Positions 1-6,969 of a stretch of 11,757 bases of DNA are shown one piece after another (position 1 is the stretch's first letter; each line of letters opens with the position of its first letter). The stretch spans positions 1 to 11,757 of the forward strand of contig CAZYVD010000073.1 of the NCBI GenBank assembly GCA_964651045.1. The letters are read 5' to 3'. The notes under the pieces are model-generated. The model was not told the DNA's origin, did not search any database, and saw nothing but the letters and a program-made list of their open reading frames with translations. The stretch comes from CAZYVD01 sp964651045. GTDB lineage: Bacteria > Zhuqueibacterota > QNDG01 > DSAB01. The position numbers and the translations under genes were made by a program.

Positions 1-152
1 TCTAATTTATCAAAGATTAAACTCTCATTATTCAAAATTTTTGGGGGTCACCCTGTAGATTAAAGGATGGTCGCTGGAAAGAGAGTCTTTACCAGAAAAC
101 TTACACTCATGAGGTAGAATCCTAACTTCACATAGCTTATTATATATTATTC
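1..152. other. Non-coding or unassigned left edge
   Basis: No reading frame here could be assigned to a protein, and I see no tRNA-like cloverleaf. A short plus-strand frame open from the window edge ends at the TAG/TAA around 58-62 and could be the last residues of an upstream gene, but it is too short to identify. The hairpin at 153-182 would end whatever transcript comes through from the left. Confidence 0.3.
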
Positions 153-190
153 ATAGGCTGTCTGTTTAATCGTACAGCCTATAGTTTTAG
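153..190 (+). terminator. Terminator-like hairpin upstream of the EF-G gene
   Basis: A perfect 9-bp inverted repeat, ATAGGCTGT at 153-161 and ACAGCCTAT at 174-182, encloses a 12-base loop and is followed by AGTTTTAG. The T-tract is short, so termination may be weak. It lies about 40 bases before the candidate EF-G promoter and probably ends an upstream transcript. Confidence 0.5.
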
Positions 191-220
191 TCCGTTTTCC
201 AAAAATTTATTATTTTTTAC

Positions 221-249
221 TTGTATTTTTGGTTCCATTCTTTTAAATT
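221..249 (+). promoter_or_regulatory. Candidate sigma-70 promoter for the EF-G/ATPase unit
   Basis: TTGTAT at 221-226 and TAAATT at 244-249 are separated by exactly 17 bases. The start point would be near 256, giving a leader of about 33 bases before the ATG at 289. The -10 hexamer is identical to the one proposed for the response regulator at 10377-10382. The match is imperfect. Confidence 0.4.
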
Positions 250-288
250 TACTGCCCTTTGTTTATAAAAAGGCGATGGACAAAAGAG

Positions 289-2373
289 ATGGGTATAGAC
301 ATAAAAAAAATGCGCAACATTGGAATAAGCGCACATATAGATTCTGGGAAGACTACAATAACAGAGCGCATACTCTTTTATACAAGAAAAATCCACAAAA
401 TTCATGAAGTTCACGGCAAGGATGGGACTGGTGCTACAATGGACTCCATGGAGCTGGAACGGGAAAGAGGGATCACAATATCCTCGGCCTCGACCAATGT
501 GACATGGAAAAACCACTCGATCAACATAATCGACACACCTGGCCATGTAGACTTTACTGTAGAGGTAGAACGGTCTCTAAGAGTACTGGATGGGGGTATT
601 CTTGTATTATGTGCAGTTGGAGGTGTCCAGTCACAATCGATAACAGTAGACAGACAGATGAGGCGCTACTCTATCCCAAGAATCTGTTTCATAAATAAAT
701 GTGACAGAGTAGGTGCAAATCCTGAAAAGGTATGCAGTCAATTAAACGAAAAACTCGGCCACAACGCCACGCTCCTGCAGCTTCCCATAGGCCTTGAAAC
801 AGATTTTAAAGGTATTGTCGATTTAATTAGGATGAAGGCCTATTATTTTGAGGGACCAAATGGCGAGAACATACGCGAAGAGGAGATTCCAGAAGAGATG
901 GTCAGGAGATCTCTCGATAAGAGAGAGACTCTCATTGACAGAGCCTCTATATTCAGCGATGAACTGATGGAAGCCTATCTGGAAAATCGCGTTACAGAAG
1001 ATCTGATCTATGAAGCGGTGCGAATCGGCACTCTTTCACTCAAATTGACTCCTGTCTTCATGGGGTCTGCATTTAAAAACAAAGGGATACAGCCTCTTCT
1101 GGACGGAATCGTAAGATATCTGCCATCGCCAGTGGATGTTCAAAATAGGGCATTCGATCTCAATGACGGATCAGAAAAATTGCTTACATCAGATCCCACC
1201 CATCCTCTGGTCTTACTCGCATTCAAAATCGAAGACACACGATATGGGCAACTCACATACATAAGAATCTACCAGGGATCCATAAAAAAGGGCGATGAGA
1301 TCGTAAACATGCGAACCGGTAAAAAGTCAAGAGTAGGAAGACTAATAAGAATGCATGCAGACGAGATGGAGGAGATTGTTGAGGCAAGCGCTGGAGACAT
1401 CGTAGCCCTTTTTGGTATCGAGTGTTCTTCAGGCGATACATTTACATCAGGAGAGCTTCAGATTACAATGTCATCCATCTATGTTCCAAAACCTGTTATC
1501 TCTTTATCATTGAAGCCTGAAGACAACAAACATTCAGACAATATGATAAAGGCTCTCAATCGTTTTTCAAAAGAAGACCCAACATTTAAGGTATATGTTG
1601 ATCCTGAAACTAATGATACAATAGTACAGGGCATGGGAGAACTCCATCTCGATGTATATATAGAACGCATGAAAAGAGAATATGGGATTAGGGTTAATTC
1701 AAGTGCGCCTCAGGTTGCATACAGAGAAAGTATATCGACTCCATCAGAGTTCGATTATACACATAAAAAACAAACAGGTGGTTCTGGTCAGTACGGACGT
1801 GTGGCAGGCAGAATAGAACCATGCAGTGATAAGGAGTTCGAATTTGTGAATGAAATAAAGGGAGGCGCAATACCTTCGGAATTTATTCCTGCATGCAAGA
1901 AAGGATTCGAACTCTCAATGGAGAAGGGATCTCTGATCGGCTTCCCTGTAGTGGGAGTAAAGGTTATTTTAAAAGACGGAACATACCATCCTGTCGATTC
2001 ATCCGAAATAGCCTTTCGTCAGGCTGCAATGGGTGCATTCAGGGAAACCTATTCGAAATGCAGGCCCAAAATTCTTGAACCTGTAATGAGGGTGACGGTA
2101 GAAAGTCCTACGGAGTTTCAGGGGGCAGTACTCAACACTCTTAATCAGCGGAGGGGGACAATCATAAGTGCTGTTGAAGATAACAATTTCATTGTTATCG
2201 AGGCACAGGTCCCTTTAAGCGAGATGTTTGGCTATTCCACAATACTCCGCTCGGTAACACAGGGAAAAGCCGAATTCACAATGGAATTTGATCACTATTC
2301 ACGAGTACCTGAAAGTGTTGCTGAAAAGTTGAAGAAAAAATGCGCTGAAACAAACACAAATAAACAATCCTAA
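289..2373 (+). CDS. fusA: Elongation factor G, EF-G1 (spdEFG1/mitochondrial-like) type
   Basis: This is a ribosomal translocase GTPase acting in the cytoplasm. From the ATG at 289 it is 694 residues, a full-length EF-G. The G domain shows AHIDSGKT (15-22), the switch I RGITI (60-64), DTPGH (82-86) and NKCD (136-139). Domain II follows around 290-400, and domain IV contains the KKQTGGSGQYGRV stretch near 492-505, followed by the EFQGAV and RRG stretches of domains IV-V. AHIDSGKT rather than AHIDAGKT, and the HGKDGTGATMDSMELERERGIT context, match the mitochondrial EFG1 and spirochaete/planctomycete/delta spdEFG1 class as I remember it. The frame extends upstream to a TTG at 259, but 289 starts where EF-G proteins normally start; its SD (AAAAGAG) is poor. 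No ribosomal protein genes or tuf adjoin it, so it is not in a str operon and may be a second EF-G. The next gene starts 10 bases after its stop. Confidence 0.96.
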   Translation: MGIDIKKMRNIGISAHIDSGKTTITERILFYTRKIHKIHEVHGKDGTGATMDSMELERERGITISSASTNVTWKNHSINIIDTPGHVDFTVEVERSLRVLDGGILVLCAVGGVQSQSITVDRQMRRYSIPRICFINKCDRVGANPEKVCSQLNEKLGHNATLLQLPIGLETDFKGIVDLIRMKAYYFEGPNGENIREEEIPEEMVRRSLDKRETLIDRASIFSDELMEAYLENRVTEDLIYEAVRIGTLSLKLTPVFMGSAFKNKGIQPLLDGIVRYLPSPVDVQNRAFDLNDGSEKLLTSDPTHPLVLLAFKIEDTRYGQLTYIRIYQGSIKKGDEIVNMRTGKKSRVGRLIRMHADEMEEIVEASAGDIVALFGIECSSGDTFTSGELQITMSSIYVPKPVISLSLKPEDNKHSDNMIKALNRFSKEDPTFKVYVDPETNDTIVQGMGELHLDVYIERMKREYGIRVNSSAPQVAYRESISTPSEFDYTHKKQTGGSGQYGRVAGRIEPCSDKEFEFVNEIKGGAIPSEFIPACKKGFELSMEKGSLIGFPVVGVKVILKDGTYHPVDSSEIAFRQAAMGAFRETYSKCRPKILEPVMRVTVESPTEFQGAVLNTLNQRRGTIISAVEDNNFIVIEAQVPLSEMFGYSTILRSVTQGKAEFTMEFDHYSRVPESVAEKLKKKCAETNTNKQS

Positions 2374-2383
2374 GGGATAAGAT

Positions 2384-3088
2384 ATGTTACGAAAAGAACT
2401 GATAAAAAGAAGCCCAATTAGAATACTCGAAAAATCGATCCACGGTGGACTCGGAAAAGGCAATCTTGGAGTATTTACTGCACGCAAGGGGGTTGGAAAG
2501 ACTGCATGCTTAATCCATGTCTCAATAGATAAAATGTTCAGAGACAGTAGAGTTCTTCACCTCTCATTTACTGATAATCCACATCATACTGAGAAGTGGT
2601 ATGACCAGATTTTCAAAGAGATCGCAGAAGAGTACCGGCTGGAAAATGTTCTCTCAAATTACGATATTATAGTAAAAAACAGACTCATACTTCATTTTAA
2701 ACGGAAAGATTTCGAATTCGACCACATAGTAGAGACCATGGATAGATTCCTCACCTCCACATCCTTTATACCCGATTGTTTAATAGTCGATGGATATCCA
2801 TTTCACAACAGAACAACTCTTCAACTTAAAAACTGGAAAGATTTAGCATTAAAGCGAGACTTTGAGATATGGTTCTCTGCAACACTTCACCGCCACAACC
2901 TGGCACTCAATGAACAGGGAATTCCGGCTCCAATCAACAAATTCTGTGATCTGTTTTCTGTGATCATAATGCTCAAACCACGAAAAGATTATATTGATCT
3001 TATACTTCTTAAAGATCACGATTCAAAAAATCCTGAAAAGATGTCTCTCAAGCTCGAGCCTAAAACCCTGCTTATCGCAAATCTCTGA
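2384..3088 (+). CDS. P-loop ATPase-like protein of unknown function
   Basis: A 234-residue soluble protein with no signal peptide or membrane segment. ARKGVGKT (33-40) is a Walker A motif of the A/GxxxxGKT form, preceded by a GGLGKGNLGV strand like the RecA/KaiC-type lead-in. CLIVDGYP near 132-139 is a Walker B-like strand ending in Asp136. WYDQIFKEIAEEY near 72-84 looks helical. It therefore probably binds ATP or GTP, but I cannot assign a substrate. The SD (AGGGA, 2373-2377) overlaps the EF-G stop codon with a 6-base spacer, so translation is probably coupled to EF-G. That coupling suggests, but does not show, a job related to translation or stress. From memory, similar proteins occur in deltaproteobacteria and candidate phyla as uncharacterised P-loop proteins. 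A KaiC/RadA-like or kinase role remains open. Confidence 0.8.
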   Translation: MLRKELIKRSPIRILEKSIHGGLGKGNLGVFTARKGVGKTACLIHVSIDKMFRDSRVLHLSFTDNPHHTEKWYDQIFKEIAEEYRLENVLSNYDIIVKNRLILHFKRKDFEFDHIVETMDRFLTSTSFIPDCLIVDGYPFHNRTTLQLKNWKDLALKRDFEIWFSATLHRHNLALNEQGIPAPINKFCDLFSVIIMLKPRKDYIDLILLKDHDSKNPEKMSLKLEPKTLLIANL

Positions 3089-3177
3089 TCTTTATTAGAC
3101 TATTTAAAGTTTAGTGCATATGACTATAGGAATTCTTATCTTTCTATTAATCCGATGGATAGGGAAAGGAGAAACCT

Positions 3178-3404
3178 ATGGCAGAATCTAAAATCAACTA
3201 CAGTATCAAACGGTTAAAATCGAAGGACGCCAGGAGTGCGATCATCCAAAAGCTGGCCACAAATTTAATCTGACACCCATCATTGCAGAATCATTTTATC
3301 AACAGTTTACGATTTACTTCCAAGAACATTCGGGGACATCTACATTAATTTATCTATATTTAATCTATAGGATAGACCTCTACAACACGTACTCATGTCC
3401 ATGA
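3178..3404 (+). pseudogene. Frameshifted relic of a small gene, DUF1670-like
   Basis: An ATG at 3178 with a strong SD (AAGGAG, 7 bases upstream) opens a frame of 31 codons: MAESKINYSIKRLKSKDARS, then a segment ending KLATNLI and a TGA at 3271. Shifting frame by one base at the T run near 3264 continues the protein sensibly: KLATNFNLTPIIAESFYQQ followed by FTIYFQEHSG, to about 3343, after which it reads as low-complexity sequence to a TGA at 3402. The joined sequence resembles, from memory, the N-terminus of DUF1670 (PF07900) proteins, which are several times longer. I read this as a truncated gene with a one-base deletion. The alternative is a genuine 31-residue peptide. The rest of the 3089-3463 gap shows nothing I can assign. 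Confidence 0.5.
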
Positions 3405-3463
3405 AGGCTTTTTATATGAGACTCTAAAATAATAAACTTATCTCCTCTTCTGGTCATATGATA

Positions 3464-6040
3464 CTATTTCTGAAATACCATCCTTCTGGTTTTGATATAG
3501 TCTCCGGCTCTCATTCTGTAGAGGTATACTCCGCTCGGCAGTCCGGAGGCAGTCCATTTTACAAAATGACTACCCTGGGGTAAATATTCATCGATAACAG
3601 TCTCTATTTTTCTTCCACGAACATCATAGATGTCAATCCTGACATGACTCAATTTTGGCAATGTAAAACGAATCTCGGTCTGGCTGTTGAATGGATTTGG
3701 ATAATTCTGATAAAGCAGATAGCTCTCAGGAGAAGACGACTCATCATCCGAAGAAGTATAATTAAAGAGTTTGCACTCATATACACCGTTTCCATGAGTG
3801 GCCGCCCTGATCACACGGTTTACTGGAGATATCGAAAGATCCATGACAATAACGCCTTCTGGCAGTCCCTCACTCATTCTTTTCCAGTTCTCGCCACCAT
3901 CCAATGAGACATATACTCCCAGATCGTTGCCTACATAGATATTATTTGTATACAGGGGATCAACAGCAACAGCAGATGTAGGAACGTCTGGAAGTCCACT
4001 CCCTATATCCTTCCAGTGTTTTCCCCGATCAGTTGTTTTATAAACATGAGAGGATCCAAATCCTGAGAAAATCACATAAACTATTTTATCATTGGTCGGG
4101 TCTACTGCGATATCAACCGGATATCTATCCGGAAGATCTTTTGTTATATCATGCCACCATGCACCATAGTTTGTAGTATAGTAGATGTGAGAACGCGAAT
4201 ATTTTGGCACAGTAGCCGCATACAATGTCTTGTCTGTCTGCTCTGATATAGCTAGAGCTATTATTGGATTTCCATCAAGTTTTTCATTACCATTGATTGA
4301 AAACCAGTACTTTCCCCCATCAATCGAGAGGTAGAGACGGCTGTGTGCTGCATATAAATATTTTGGATTTGATGGGCTTAGCACAAATGGAGAAACAAAA
4401 CATGGATCATCATCATATGGAGCAGGCATGTAATAATAGCTCCAATTATTTCCCCCATCAATAGAACGGTACATATAAAGAAGATACTGCGGTGAACCAT
4501 AAATTATATTCGAATTTGTCGGATGTATGGCAGTATAGCATCCATCACCATACAAAACCCGGTTCCATGCCTTACTTCCTCTATATATTGCAGAGTAGTT
4601 ATCCTGCATGCCACCAATAAACAGCAAAGAATCTGTACGCGAACTGGAACACCCATTGTAAAATTGCGTTGTCTGATATCTACCATTGCACCCCTCGAAA
4701 GTTGTGCCGCCATCTGTTGTTCTGAAAACGCCCCCATCGCATCCAAAATAGATTATATCAGGATCTGTTGGATGAAATACAATATCATGAAAATCGCAGT
4801 GGACATAGTCGGATGGGCCTTCCGGACCCCCTATTGGAATCACTCCATGCTGATAACCTGAACTATTTATCTGTTTCAGATTACTGCCACCATCCGTAGA
4901 CTTCCAAAGATTCACACCGCCAACAAAAACAACATTGGAGTCCACAGGACTGACTCCCACACAATGAGAATACCACCCCTGGTAGCTTGAAAAATCGGTG
5001 TCCTCAGATACTATCGACCATGTGTTTCCTCCATCTACAGACCTGCAGAGCCACGAACCAGCATCATCCCAATAACCATTACCTATAGAAGCATAGATTA
5101 TGTCGGGATAGCGCTGATAAATAGAGAGCTGAATCTTACCCTCAAATGAAGATGGAAGACCGAATGTTAATTTTGTCCAGCTCGTCCCTCCATTGGTAGT
5201 TCTGTATATTCCATATCCTGAGGATTTAAAATTTCCGCATGCAATGAATACAGTGTCTGGATTCTGCGGATGAATCACAAGATCCATGACCATTATAGTA
5301 GTATCGACCCTTGTCCATGATGCCCCGCCATCCGTGGATTTATATGTTCCCTCTGTTGTACCTGCCCATACAATATCGGAGTTAGATGGATCTATTTCAA
5401 TTGCCCATACACCCCTCTTCTGGTTATAACTCCAATCAAGACTCTTAATCCAGGTCTGTCCATTATCCGTAGATTTCAAAATTCCAATGCCATAACTGCC
5501 TCTTGTTGTTCTATCTGCCAGGCCGCCAATACTGTTTTGATAAGCATATACTTCTCCAGTACCTATGTAAATAGTAGAAGTATCATCTGGGGAAATTGCA
5601 ATTGCACCAATCCCAAGAACAGGAAAGCCTGTATCAACATATTCCCATGCATCTGCCCCGACTCCTCCTGTAAAACTTCTCCATAAACCACCGCTGGCAG
5701 AACCTGCATATATTGTATTTGGATTCAGGGGATTTATTTCGATTGCATTTGTCCGTCCACCTATGTTGTGGGGTCCTATAGATTCCCACTTCTTTGTAAA
5801 TATCTGCTTATTTAGCCTGCCATTGACCCTTCTTCTCTCTTCCATATAAACCTTAAAATGACCAACATCCGGAATTGTTCTATCAGGGTATGCCCTCTGG
5901 GCCGACCAGAAATTGAGTGCCTCATAAGCATCCGATGTCTTGATTTGCGATTTATCGGGTCTGTGTGGAACGAGAAACGATAAAGATATCACAATTACTA
6001 TCAAAACCATATTAATATAGATAAAAATATCACGACGCAT
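3464..6040 (-). CDS. Secreted Asp-box (BNR) beta-propeller protein with T9SS type A sorting domain
   Basis: An 858-residue exported protein. A hydrophobic segment (about residues 5-24, IFIYINMVLIVIVISLSFLV) follows Met-Arg-Arg, as in a signal peptide or anchor. The body (about 85-740) is a sortilin/VPS10-like propeller with around ten or more Asp-box motifs of the S/T-x-D/N-G-G-x-x-W kind, for example STDNGQTW (near 188), STDGGASW, TTNGGTSW, SVDGGNTW, SIDGGNNW, TTDRGKHW and SLDGGENW (near 715). Residues about 769-858 form a T9SS type A sorting domain, starting YQNYPNPFNSQTEIRF and ending in a DYIKTRRMVFQK strand. It should cross the outer membrane through a PorSS/T9SS machine, which is not encoded here. 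The ATG at 6040 is preferred because GAGGT lies 5 bases upstream; an in-frame ATG at 6052 has no SD. Its ligand is unknown: the repeats resemble sialidase folds, but catalytic residues were not identified. Confidence 0.92.
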   Translation of the reverse strand: MRRDIFIYINMVLIVIVISLSFLVPHRPDKSQIKTSDAYEALNFWSAQRAYPDRTIPDVGHFKVYMEERRRVNGRLNKQIFTKKWESIGPHNIGGRTNAIEINPLNPNTIYAGSASGGLWRSFTGGVGADAWEYVDTGFPVLGIGAIAISPDDTSTIYIGTGEVYAYQNSIGGLADRTTRGSYGIGILKSTDNGQTWIKSLDWSYNQKRGVWAIEIDPSNSDIVWAGTTEGTYKSTDGGASWTRVDTTIMVMDLVIHPQNPDTVFIACGNFKSSGYGIYRTTNGGTSWTKLTFGLPSSFEGKIQLSIYQRYPDIIYASIGNGYWDDAGSWLCRSVDGGNTWSIVSEDTDFSSYQGWYSHCVGVSPVDSNVVFVGGVNLWKSTDGGSNLKQINSSGYQHGVIPIGGPEGPSDYVHCDFHDIVFHPTDPDIIYFGCDGGVFRTTDGGTTFEGCNGRYQTTQFYNGCSSSRTDSLLFIGGMQDNYSAIYRGSKAWNRVLYGDGCYTAIHPTNSNIIYGSPQYLLYMYRSIDGGNNWSYYYMPAPYDDDPCFVSPFVLSPSNPKYLYAAHSRLYLSIDGGKYWFSINGNEKLDGNPIIALAISEQTDKTLYAATVPKYSRSHIYYTTNYGAWWHDITKDLPDRYPVDIAVDPTNDKIVYVIFSGFGSSHVYKTTDRGKHWKDIGSGLPDVPTSAVAVDPLYTNNIYVGNDLGVYVSLDGGENWKRMSEGLPEGVIVMDLSISPVNRVIRAATHGNGVYECKLFNYTSSDDESSSPESYLLYQNYPNPFNSQTEIRFTLPKLSHVRIDIYDVRGRKIETVIDEYLPQGSHFVKWTASGLPSGVYLYRMRAGDYIKTRRMVFQK

Positions 6041-6079
6041 AACAAACCTCATAGATATTATTCATTCATAAACATAATA

Positions 6080-6108
6080 AAGATAATTAATTGACAGTCC
6101 AATGTCAA
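6080..6108 (-). promoter_or_regulatory. Strong sigma-70-like promoter of the propeller gene
   Basis: Read on the minus strand, TTGACA (complement of 6103-6108) and TATCTT (complement of 6080-6085) are separated by exactly 17 bases. The predicted start, near 6073, gives a leader of about 33 bases before the ATG at 6040. This is the best promoter match in the window. Confidence 0.65.
6091..6108. promoter_or_regulatory. Palindromic putative operator overlapping the -35
   Basis: TTGACA (6091-6096), six bases, then TGTCAA (6103-6108) form a perfect inverted repeat. Its right arm is the minus-strand -35 hexamer and its left arm lies in the spacer. A dimeric repressor bound here would block the propeller promoter. 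No regulator is identified. Confidence 0.4.
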
Positions 6109-6125
6109 TACGTTTGATATATTTT

Positions 6126-6158
6126 ATAATCATTATAATTTAAATTAATAATGATTAT
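6126..6158. repeat. AT-rich 11-bp inverted repeat in the divergent control region
   Basis: TAATCATTAT (6127-6136) and ATAATGATTA (6148-6157) are perfect inverted arms, extended by one A-T pair at 6126/6158. The 11-base spacer contains the palindrome AATTTAAATT. It could be an operator or a cruciform-prone site upstream of both divergent genes; there is no T-tract indicating a terminator. Confidence 0.4.
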
Positions 6159-6171
6159 TAAGATTTTTTTG

Positions 6172-6200
6172 TTGACTCATAAAGTTAATTTGGTTATTTT
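6172..6200 (+). promoter_or_regulatory. Candidate promoter for the leader RNA of the HndB-like gene
   Basis: TTGACT (6172-6177) and TATTTT (6195-6200) are spaced by 17 bases. Transcription from about 6207 would give a leader of about 145 bases before the ATG at 6351, containing the terminator at 6310-6337. The region is very AT-rich, so chance matches are likely. Confidence 0.35.
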
Positions 6201-6309
6201 TAAGCCATCGAAATATATGCTATTCTGTAGGGAAATTTTGATGATCATGCTTAGTAATAACTTAATTATATTCAGGCACAATATATATTTAAACGCTTCA
6301 TATAAGTAC

Positions 6310-6340
6310 AGGCAGTATGATGTATACTGCCTTTTTTATT
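6310..6340 (+). terminator. Intrinsic terminator just before the HndB-like gene (possible attenuator)
   Basis: AGGCAGTAT (6310-6318) pairs perfectly with ATACTGCCT (6324-6332) around a 5-base loop and is followed by TTTTT and ATT. It is a plus-strand terminator by polarity; on the minus strand no U-tract follows. The gene to the left runs the other way, so this hairpin can only end a transcript begun between about 6050 and 6310. It sits 14 bases before the ATG at 6351, which suggests attenuation of that gene or the 3' end of a short RNA. Confidence 0.75.
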
Positions 6341-6350
6341 GGGGTTAAAT

Positions 6351-6734
6351 ATGGCAAAGATCAAAGTAGAGGATCTGGCTAAGATTAAAGAGAAAACACG
6401 AAGGATGACCATACTTCGTGAGGGAGCGGGTCGTGTAAAGATCACCGTTCATATGGGTACATGTGGAATAGCCTCCGGTGCCCGCCAGATTATGAGCACA
6501 GTGCTGGATGAAATAAACAAGAGTGGTGCTAAGGATGTTCTGGTTACAACTTCCGGGTGTGCCGGCTTCTGCAGCAAAGAGCCAATGGCCACCGTGGAAG
6601 TCAAGGGATCCCCACCTGTAAAATATGTGGATCTAACACCCGAAAAGATGAGAGAAATCTTTGAGAAGCATATACTGAATGGTCAAATCGTAACAGAATA
6701 TGCTTTAGCAGTCGGAAGTGAAAGAATGTTTTAA
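6351..6734 (+). CDS. HndB-like [2Fe-2S] protein, thioredoxin-like ferredoxin fold
   Basis: A 127-residue soluble protein. The core HMGTCGIASGARQI (34-47) and TTSGCAGFCSKEP (66-78) are the iron-sulfur loops of the NuoE/HydC/HndB-type thioredoxin-like ferredoxins, with Cys38, Cys70 and Cys74. The position of the first NuoE-type cysteine is His34. I recall HndB-like relatives also lacking that cysteine, so this need not be a loss. The tail LTPEKMREIFEKHILNGQIV resembles HndB, and the ending EYALAVGSERMF is a short extension. Such proteins carry electrons within NAD(P)-linked hydrogenases or diaphorases, but no NuoF/HndC/HndD partner is in the window. The ATG at 6351 was chosen over an in-frame TTG at 6339 that lies inside the terminator T-run; a GGGG about 7 bases upstream may serve as SD. 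The glutamate dehydrogenase remnant begins 61 bases after the stop. Confidence 0.87.
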   Translation: MAKIKVEDLAKIKEKTRRMTILREGAGRVKITVHMGTCGIASGARQIMSTVLDEINKSGAKDVLVTTSGCAGFCSKEPMATVEVKGSPPVKYVDLTPEKMREIFEKHILNGQIVTEYALAVGSERMF

Positions 6735-6795
6735 TATATTAAAACAATTATGATTTAATTGTAGTAAACTTTAATTAATCTTAAGTAGGAAGATA

Positions 6796-6969
6796 ATTTC
6801 AAAAGGTGTTGATGAATTAATGGAACAAGTCAAGGCTAAGAATCCGGCACAGCCCGAATTTCATCAGACCGTATTCGAGGTAGCCAACTTACTTCTACCA
6901 TTCATCGAGAAAAACCCCAAATACAAAAAGGCAAAAATTCACGAAAGGATTGTAGAGCCAGAACGATGA
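6796..6969 (+). pseudogene. gdhA: N-terminal fragment of glutamate dehydrogenase (start codon replaced by ATT)
   Basis: The frame through MEQVKAKNPAQPEFHQTVFE and NPKYKKAKIHERIVEPER is the N-terminal domain of NADP-type glutamate dehydrogenase and ends at a TGA (6967-6969). Upstream of the ATG at 6820 the same frame still reads like the family (SKGVDEL) back to an ATT at 6796, which lies 5 bases after an AGGA (6787-6790), exactly where a start codon belongs. Counting from that ATT and restoring one missing base at the junction gives 446 residues, almost the 447 of E. coli GdhA. Expression could use ATT, a known rare start, or the ATG at 6820, where an AAGG lies about 12 bases upstream. Confidence 0.75.

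Noticed and set aside
40..150. tRNA or tmRNA gene at the left edge (AGGTAGAATCCT resembles a T-arm)
   Set aside because: The loop has the wrong length and lacks TTCRA, and no acceptor or anticodon stems can be drawn.
217..546. A 109-codon minus-strand ORF over the EF-G start
   Set aside because: It is antisense to the conserved GTPase motifs and cysteine/phenylalanine-rich, as expected for a shadow frame.
4523..4861. A 112-codon plus-strand ORF inside the propeller gene (and a similar one at 3644-3907)
   Set aside because: Both are antisense shadows of a well-supported repeat protein, with no SD and no recognisable domain.
6126..6158. Fur box in the divergent region
   Set aside because: The half-sites look like ATAATGAT, but the 11-base spacing does not match the 7-1-7 or 9-1-9 Fur arrangement.
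6151..6348. A 65-codon plus-strand ORF in the divergent control region
   Set aside because: It is AT-driven, has no SD or family resemblance, and runs through the terminator hairpin.
6745..6761. Hairpin CAATTA/TAATTG as a terminator after the HndB-like gene
   Set aside because: The stem is only 6 A/T-rich base pairs and no T-tract follows.
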